From Chitinophagales bacterium (GTDB lineage: Bacteria > Bacteroidota > Bacteroidia > Chitinophagales > Chitinophagaceae), in contig JACJXQ010000010.1 of assembly GCA_020636495.1 (NCBI GenBank), positions 1 through 64,000 of the forward strand: 64,000 nucleotides of DNA, in the 5' to 3' direction. The translations under genes were made by a program, and so were the position numbers. Below the pieces are notes generated by a model. The model ran no database searches. It was not told where the DNA came from and saw only the letters and a list, made by a program, of their open reading frames with translations. Shown piece after piece: positions 60,035 to 64,000 of the stretch (position 1 is its first letter; each line of letters starts with the position of its first letter).

Positions 60035-60080
60035 AGTTTTATAAATTTGCACTTATAATTAACTTTTAAAACTTGTAACA
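60035..60080 (+). promoter_or_regulatory. Partial hairpin-promoter leader (promoter half only)
   Basis: TTTTATAAATTTGCACTTAT (with -7 box at 60042-60049) and the AAAACTTGTAACA leader match the downstream half of the duplicated leader. The hairpin half is missing. Confidence 0.65.
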
Positions 60081-60449
60081 ATGGCTAAAAATTTTAAAAT
60101 AAGCGGTAAAAAAATGACTATATACACCATTAACCATTCAGACACGGCCAGTAGCGGGGTTACGTCAAAGCCTGTAGATGCGTATAGGGTTACTGTAGAC
60201 ATTATACCAAGCGTTAAATTGGCTATACATAAGAATGATGACGGTAAATGGACCCTAACAGAATTAACAGGAGGTGCCCAAGCGTACTATAAAACTGAGC
60301 ACAAAAGGGATTGCCTGATAATGGGACTTATATCGCTTATAGAGAGTAGGGGCGTAGATTGGTACCTAAATGTAATAAAAGAATTTAACGCCCGAAATAA
60401 AAACCACATAGACAGATTAGCGATAGCTGAGCTGAACGGGGTAAATTAA
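60081..60449 (+). CDS. Unknown basic protein
   Basis: A 122-residue protein, lysine-rich in the first 15 residues, then an alpha/beta domain with C-terminal helix A-R-N-K-N-H-I-D-R. Unrecognised. Confidence 0.5.
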   Translation: MAKNFKISGKKMTIYTINHSDTASSGVTSKPVDAYRVTVDIIPSVKLAIHKNDDGKWTLTELTGGAQAYYKTEHKRDCLIMGLISLIESRGVDWYLNVIKEFNARNKNHIDRLAIAELNGVN

Positions 60450-60460
60450 TTCACTTAACT
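60444..60460 (+). repeat. Dispersed 17-bp dyad, copy 17
   Basis: AATTAATTCACTTAACT, two mismatches, begins in the stop region of the gene before and ends 16 nt before the ATG at 60477; it is followed by the TTAAAACTTGTAACA leader end. Confidence 0.65.
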
Positions 60461-60476
60461 TTTAAAACTTGTAACA

Positions 60477-60686
60477 ATGGGGTTATATAAAACTCAGGAC
60501 ATACAGCAACAAACCCCCGTAGCCTGCCCGCATCCGGGTAACCGATACAGGGTATTTTTCAGATATTCTAAAGGCTTTACAAACGGGGCCATTTATACCA
60601 TTTCTCACATAGACAGCGATCGGATAACCTTACAAGGGTATAACTATAATTTCAAACCAAACGAATTAACATTTTATAACATCTAA
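60477..60686 (+). CDS. Unknown small protein
   Basis: A 69-residue protein; the order R-Y-R-V-F-F...G-A-I-Y-T-I-S-H-I-D-S...L-Q-G-Y-N suggests a small SH3-like barrel. Unrecognised family. Confidence 0.5.
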   Translation: MGLYKTQDIQQQTPVACPHPGNRYRVFFRYSKGFTNGAIYTISHIDSDRITLQGYNYNFKPNELTFYNI

Positions 60687-60697
60687 ATCAGTAAACT

Positions 60698-60901
60698 ATG
60701 TATCATGTATTTACCCGCACTTGGTATAAATACACCAATGGCAGAAATCAGAAAGACGGGTTAACCCCGCATCCTGGCAGAAAAAACACCGTACGGTATG
60801 TGAACACGATAGAGGAGGCCCGGGAATTGTGTGAAAGTATAAACAATGGGATTAAAGGACCTAACCCCCTGAGCCGTAAAGCTGAATTTTCCAGGGAATA
60901 G
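60698..60901 (+). CDS. Unknown small basic protein
   Basis: A 67-residue protein with a compact beta-alpha pattern (Y-H-V-F-T-R-T-W-Y-K-Y-T-N-G at the start, then T-I-E-E-A-R-E-L-C-E). Unknown function. Confidence 0.5.
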   Translation: MYHVFTRTWYKYTNGRNQKDGLTPHPGRKNTVRYVNTIEEARELCESINNGIKGPNPLSRKAEFSRE

Positions 60902-60903
60902 GT

Positions 60904-61002
60904 AATAACCAAAATTTATAACGGGTATAGAAACTAACAATTTCCTATACCCGTTTTGTTTTATAAATTTGCACTTATAATTAACTCTTAAAACTTTTAA
61001 CA
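60904..61002 (+). promoter_or_regulatory. Hairpin-promoter leader, copy 3
   Basis: Stem arms at 60920-60929 and 60946-60955, -7 box TAAATTTG at 60964-60971, then the same leader to the ATG at 61003. One base in the loop differs from copy 1. Confidence 0.75.
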
Positions 61003-61617
61003 ATGATTAGTAAAACAATTGAACAAATTAAGCAGGAATACGCAGAAAAGCAGGCTAAGGAATTAGAAATGTTAAGTATATATGAGGACGTGGCCAGCAC
61101 TATACAGGGTATACCCGGTGCGCATCTTGATACCATGCTTGGGGAAAATTTGTCTACCCGGTTCGGTATAATAACGGTAGATACACTTGAAATAGCACGT
61201 AAGGTGTATAATACATTAATTGTTAAGTATGGAGCTGAAAATTATAATACTGATACTTTTAATAACCCTGAAAACGCTACAGCATCACCGATACATATAG
61301 CGTTTCATTATTGTACCATACGTCACCGACATGAATGCAAAATATGTGTTAATACAAAAGTATATCATTTTTGGTTACAGTTAAATGATATGAAAATACC
61401 TTATAACCCCGATAAATTAACGGGCAATCGTTACCAATTAGACGGGGATGCCTGGACGTTGGCCAGGGCTAAGGGCTATACAGGTGAATACGCTGTAAAA
61501 AGCCTTAAAAATTGTCATTCTATACGTTATTACGGAGGTAATGTCTATAATGTGTTACCCGCCCCCGCTACTGACCAGCAGATTACAGATTGGGAAAATA
61601 TCGTATTTACTCATTAA
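61003..61617 (+). CDS. Unknown protein behind hairpin leader
   Basis: A 204-residue protein. N-terminal helix (1-35) then alpha/beta sequence with C-K-I-C in the middle and several aromatic clusters. No family recognised. Confidence 0.55.
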   Translation: MISKTIEQIKQEYAEKQAKELEMLSIYEDVASTIQGIPGAHLDTMLGENLSTRFGIITVDTLEIARKVYNTLIVKYGAENYNTDTFNNPENATASPIHIAFHYCTIRHRHECKICVNTKVYHFWLQLNDMKIPYNPDKLTGNRYQLDGDAWTLARAKGYTGEYAVKSLKNCHSIRYYGGNVYNVLPAPATDQQITDWENIVFTH

Positions 61618-61628
61618 AACTTTTAACA

Positions 61629-61895
61629 ATGACAGATCAGGCATTTAAAACACGTAGTAAGAAAAGAACTTACACCGCTATTCAATTAGCAAAGTATTAC
61701 GAGGTAGGTAATACGGATATGGCATTATATGAGTACATAGTAGATACTTTCGCAGTAGGGCAGCCACAACAAGCGAAACGGATATTTAGCCAGCTCACCC
61801 GAAAGGACCGCAAAGAATTTATAAAAGCGGCCGTAACCGATTGGAAAACCGGGTTAAGTGATGCACAAATAAAGGCCCTTATTGATCTTATCTAA
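61629..61895 (+). CDS. Unknown small helical protein
   Basis: An 88-residue, lysine-rich helical protein starting MTDQAFKT after the shared leader end AAAACTTTTAACA. A longer upstream start in the same frame overlaps the previous gene and lacks this leader. Confidence 0.5.
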   Translation: MTDQAFKTRSKKRTYTAIQLAKYYEVGNTDMALYEYIVDTFAVGQPQQAKRIFSQLTRKDRKEFIKAAVTDWKTGLSDAQIKALIDLI

Positions 61896-61914
61896 AAACT
61901 AAAAAACCGTAACA

Positions 61915-61998
61915 ATGAAAAGAAACACGGATTATTCGTGGTTATTATTGCTCATACTGTTATTTATTGCGGGTTGTGACGCACTTATACCATACTAA
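61915..61998 (+). CDS. Tiny lipoprotein
   Basis: A 27-residue protein: basic/polar start (KRNTDY), hydrophobic core LLLLILLF and lipobox I-A-G-C, leaving a mature lipopeptide of only seven residues beginning CD. Asp at +2 would retain it in the inner membrane under the rule known for gammaproteobacteria; Bacteroidota may differ. The shared leader end CCGTAACA precedes it. Confidence 0.55.
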   Translation: MKRNTDYSWLLLLILLFIAGCDALIPY

Positions 61999-62001
61999 AT
62001 C

Positions 62002-62018
62002 AATTAATTCACTTAATT
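62002..62018 (+). repeat. Dispersed 17-bp dyad, copy 18
   Basis: AATTAATTCACTTAATT, one mismatch, between the tiny lipoprotein stop and the ATG at 62028 (9 nt). Confidence 0.7.
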
Positions 62019-62027
62019 TTTAAAATT

Positions 62028-62279
62028 ATGAAATTCAGAATACAGGAATATGACAACAACGGAAATTTAGCGAAAGATACTATCATACACCTGCCGACCA
62101 GGAAACAGGCTATAAAGTTTTGCGAAACTTTAGAAACGTATACCAGGCATTCAATAACACTTGAAGCTATTAACCCGAAAAATCCCGGCAATGTGGTACA
62201 GATAGCACACATACCCAAAAAAGCATACGGGTACGATAACGCACCAAAGGACCACCCCGATGTTATAGGCACACTGTAA
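62028..62279 (+). CDS. Unknown small protein
   Basis: An 83-residue protein with a beta-alpha-beta pattern (F-R-I-Q-E-Y-D-N-N-G-N-L then R-K-Q-A-I-K-F-C-E-T-L), followed by a proline-containing tail. Unknown function. Confidence 0.5.
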   Translation: MKFRIQEYDNNGNLAKDTIIHLPTRKQAIKFCETLETYTRHSITLEAINPKNPGNVVQIAHIPKKAYGYDNAPKDHPDVIGTL

Positions 62280-62295
62280 ATTAACTCACTTAATT
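62279..62295 (+). repeat. Dispersed 17-bp dyad, copy 19
   Basis: AATTAACTCACTTAATT, one mismatch, begins on the last base of the preceding stop codon and ends 17 nt before the ATG at 62313. Identical to the copy at 35889. Confidence 0.7.
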
Positions 62296-62312
62296 TTTAA
62301 AAACCCCCGATA

Positions 62313-62576
62313 ATGGAAAAATACGCTATAGTTTATAACCATACAGGCACGGTAATAGCCGTAATACCGAATTACAGGGCAAAAGCCGCATTAACCCGTA
62401 AAATAGAACAGGCCGCTAAGGATGCTTACGGGTTAATAACGGCAAGACTACAAACCCCGTTAAAGGCTTCGGACCTTACAGAAGATAAAAAGCTGATCTA
62501 TTTAACGGGTACAGAGTACAGAGGTATATTAGAATATCAATACACCGTGTATGTACAATTAGCCCAAAGGTATTAA
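62313..62576 (+). CDS. Unknown small protein, last gene of the right arm
   Basis: An 87-residue protein with strand-helix-strand character and a Y-V-Q-L-A-Q-R-Y end. Last plus-strand gene before the 500-bp gap. Confidence 0.5.
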   Translation: MEKYAIVYNHTGTVIAVIPNYRAKAALTRKIEQAAKDAYGLITARLQTPLKASDLTEDKKLIYLTGTEYRGILEYQYTVYVQLAQRY

Positions 62577-62648
62577 CCCCCCTATCAACCCCATACAAAA
62601 CAAACCAATAAAGGAAAAGAAAACAAACATTTAAAGACGTTCATTGTT

Positions 62649-62704
62649 AATAAGTCCCGATACTTAACCGCTATATCTATAGCAAACAAGTATCGGGACT
62701 TATT
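62649..62704. repeat. Long inverted repeat with nested hairpin
   Basis: AATAAGTCCCGATACTT (62649-62665) pairs perfectly with AAGTATCGGGACTTATT (62688-62704). The loop contains a second perfect hairpin, GCTATA-TC-TATAGC (62670-62683). It may terminate rightward transcription, block convergent transcription or be a protein-binding site. Confidence 0.8.
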
Positions 62705-62782
62705 ATTGCGTATAAGTATTAATCCCACTATCACCCCCGTATAAGATAAACACGGGAATAAGTAACAAACCTCAACACATAG

Positions 62783-62829
62783 TAAAACACCCCAAAGTAA
62801 TAAAACACCCCAAAGTAATAAAACACCCC
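62783..62829. repeat. Tandem repeat of 18 bp, 2.6 copies
   Basis: TAAAACACCCCAAAGTAA occurs twice without change (62783-62800, 62801-62818), followed by the first 11 bases of a third copy (62819-62829). Iteron-like in size. Confidence 0.8.
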
Positions 62830-63030
62830 GCAATACCAAGGGAATAAATAATAAGCCATGTACACAATATGTAAACATACACAGGATAAAGCACAGAGCA
62901 AGCAAATAACCCGTATCGGCTATTAAATGGTATATACCTACACAAACCCACATACACCCGTGAAATAAGGCTGAAAACACTAAATACCCGCATAGCTTGC
63001 CCGAAATAAAAATACACCCGTATAAACAAT

Positions 63031-63056
63031 AAAAAACCCCCGCAAAAGCAGGGGTT
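63031..63056 (-). terminator. Terminator of minus-strand gene
   Basis: On the minus strand AACCCC(T)GC pairs with GC(G)GGGGTT around a TTTT loop and a T6 tract follows, 21 bases after the stop of the gene at 63078-63791. Confidence 0.8.
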
Positions 63057-63077
63057 AACAGAGTGTGGAAATACCCG

Positions 63078-63791
63078 TTATAATGGGCAGGATACCCGGT
63101 GTATTAATGGCACTTTATTAAGCATATAACCCCGTAACCGTGTTAGATGGGACTTTACCGTATCGGTAATATCACAATTCACCGCATTACGGGCGTATTC
63201 CAATAACCCGCTAACCTCATGGTTATCCCCGTAAAAACCCCCGCAACTGTCTATTTCCTCACCTACGGGGTTTTCAATCGTATAGTAATACACATTCCCC
63301 GTGAGATAATCGTTATATGTTTCAATCTCACCCCGTAGATAATCTTCAATACGGTTAACCCATTTACGGGTAATTCTCTTAACGCTATACTCTGCCCTTG
63401 CCCGTTCCTTTGATACGTATATGATACCAATTAACCCGCTATCCCACGGGCACGTAAACCCCGTAGTATTGATAGTTAGCCCGCTATGATCATATAGGTA
63501 AACGGGCAGTACTATATAACTACCCCGCATACGGGTTAACAGTATGTTGAATATAGTATTATACCCGTTTTGAGTATCATACAGTCGGTTATATTGCTCA
63601 GGGGTTAAGCCTATCATTTCGGCCATACTTTCGCATAATTCGGGGGTTTGTTCGTCCCCTAACCTGTATCGCCTGTGCTGCGTTAGTATGGTCCCCAAAT
63701 TATCAAATTCTTTGCGGGGGTTCATTGCATCCGTATCATATGCTATATTGATACTATAACCTTTGTAGTTGATTGTTTCTATTGATTCCAT
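63078..63791 (-). CDS. Conserved phage/plasmid protein of unknown function (DNLGT...CPWDSG family)
   Basis: A 237-residue protein, the only minus-strand gene. It shows the marks of a widespread family found in phages and plasmids: N-P-R-x-E-F-D-N-L-G-T near residue 25-35 with R-Y-x-L-G-D, then YLYDHSGLTI, CPWDSGLIGIIYVSKE (about 113-128) and D-S-C-G-G-F-Y-G near residue 190. No function is established to my knowledge. The upstream 209 nt to the window end hold a degenerate dyad (63816-63832) and a small CCCG/CGGG hairpin near 63960. Confidence 0.7.
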   Translation of the reverse strand: MESIETINYKGYSINIAYDTDAMNPRKEFDNLGTILTQHRRYRLGDEQTPELCESMAEMIGLTPEQYNRLYDTQNGYNTIFNILLTRMRGSYIVLPVYLYDHSGLTINTTGFTCPWDSGLIGIIYVSKERARAEYSVKRITRKWVNRIEDYLRGEIETYNDYLTGNVYYYTIENPVGEEIDSCGGFYGDNHEVSGLLEYARNAVNCDITDTVKSHLTRLRGYMLNKVPLIHRVSCPL

Positions 63792-64000
63792 TTTATGATG
63801 TTTTTAATAACAAATAATTTAATTGATTAATATTATGTGTTTTCAGTGTTTACGGGGGTTAAGGTGCTATGACCTCACGGGCAGGATAAAAGTATGCTTT
63901 GCTAATTGTGGATATAATTGTTATTATGGCATATACATATAGATAACCCGTTTTTACGGGGTTTTCGTCCGTAGCGTTTCGGTAACATGTTCTAATGTTG

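Larger units (their letters stand above)
62577..63077. other. 501-bp non-coding stretch between convergent genes
   Basis: Neither strand has a supported gene. It holds a 17-bp perfect inverted repeat (62649-62704), a tandem repeat of 18 bp (62783-62829) and the terminator of the minus-strand gene. The remainder is A- and C-rich on this strand. Confidence 0.6.

Noticed and set aside
62783..62829. CRISPR-like array.
   Set aside because: The copies are directly adjacent with no spacers; it is a simple tandem repeat. No CRISPR array was seen anywhere in the window.
62585..63029. Minus-strand frames of 85-131 codons with repeated GVLLLWGVLL or GCFITLGCFITL.
   Set aside because: The repeats are translations of the 18-bp tandem DNA repeat, and the frames lie beyond the terminator of the minus-strand gene.

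Overview
The window is part of the genome of a tailed bacteriophage with a contractile tail (myovirus morphology) that very probably infects a Bacteroidota host. The virion evidence is an uninterrupted set of head and tail genes: portal-MuF fusion, prohead protease-scaffold, HK97-fold capsid, connectors, sheath, tube, tail assembly chaperone with a -1 slippery site, tape measure, LysM/gpX, gpD/gp27 hub, gpV/gp5 spike, gp25/gpW, gpJ, gpI and fibres. The host evidence is that starts lack Shine-Dalgarno sequences, leaders are A/T-rich, and many starts are preceded by the Bacteroidota -7 promoter element TAnnTTTG. The left edge cuts the portal gene, so the terminase should lie further left.

Layout. 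0-23 kb: structural module, all on the + strand, closed by two consecutive hairpins. 23-31 kb: replication genes (DnaB-like helicase, zinc-finger/TOPRIM primase, UvsW-like SF2 helicase, HU-like protein) with a PAPS-reductase-like gene and small unknowns. 31-41.5 kb: DNA polymerase A with an N-terminal uracil-glycosylase-like domain, a gp32-like ssDNA-binding protein, a NinB-like protein, Mre11/gp47-like nuclease, ParB-like protein, a tRNA-like RNA, Rad50/gp46-like ATPase and a PD-(D/E)XK resolvase-like protein. 41.5-43.6 kb: lysis cassette (muramidase, holin-like protein, two overlapping spanin-like genes). 43.6-49.4 kb: Dda/RecD-like helicase, two DNA methyltransferases and a GroES-like co-chaperonin. 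49.5-62.6 kb: about 33 mostly unrecognised small genes, probably early host-takeover genes, in short transcription units with duplicated terminator-promoter leaders. 63.1-63.8 kb: one convergent minus-strand gene of a conserved phage family. Two stretches lack genes: 55.04-55.87 kb and 62.58-63.08 kb.

The most unusual signals are not genes. (1) A 17-bp dyad, consensus AATTAAYTSACTTAATT, recurs about 20 times between genes across the window, usually 5-20 nt before a start codon and twice overlapping the ATG. (2) A second motif, GGTAATTGCCGATATT, precedes four genes in the replication/regulation part. (3) Two families of near-identical 80-100 bp terminator-promoter leaders are copied in the right arm. 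(4) A 158-nt tRNA-like RNA has perfect acceptor and T arms but an unrecognised insert of about 107 nt where the anticodon and variable arms should be, and it follows a strong hairpin. (5) An internal promoter and start lie inside the protease-scaffold gene. (6) An 836-bp gene-free region contains a compact promoter-terminator unit.

The phage thus combines a Mu/P2-type virion plan with T4-like recombination-replication functions. Functional names come from motifs read by eye. No database search was possible, so genes called unknown are unrecognised here, not proven novel.
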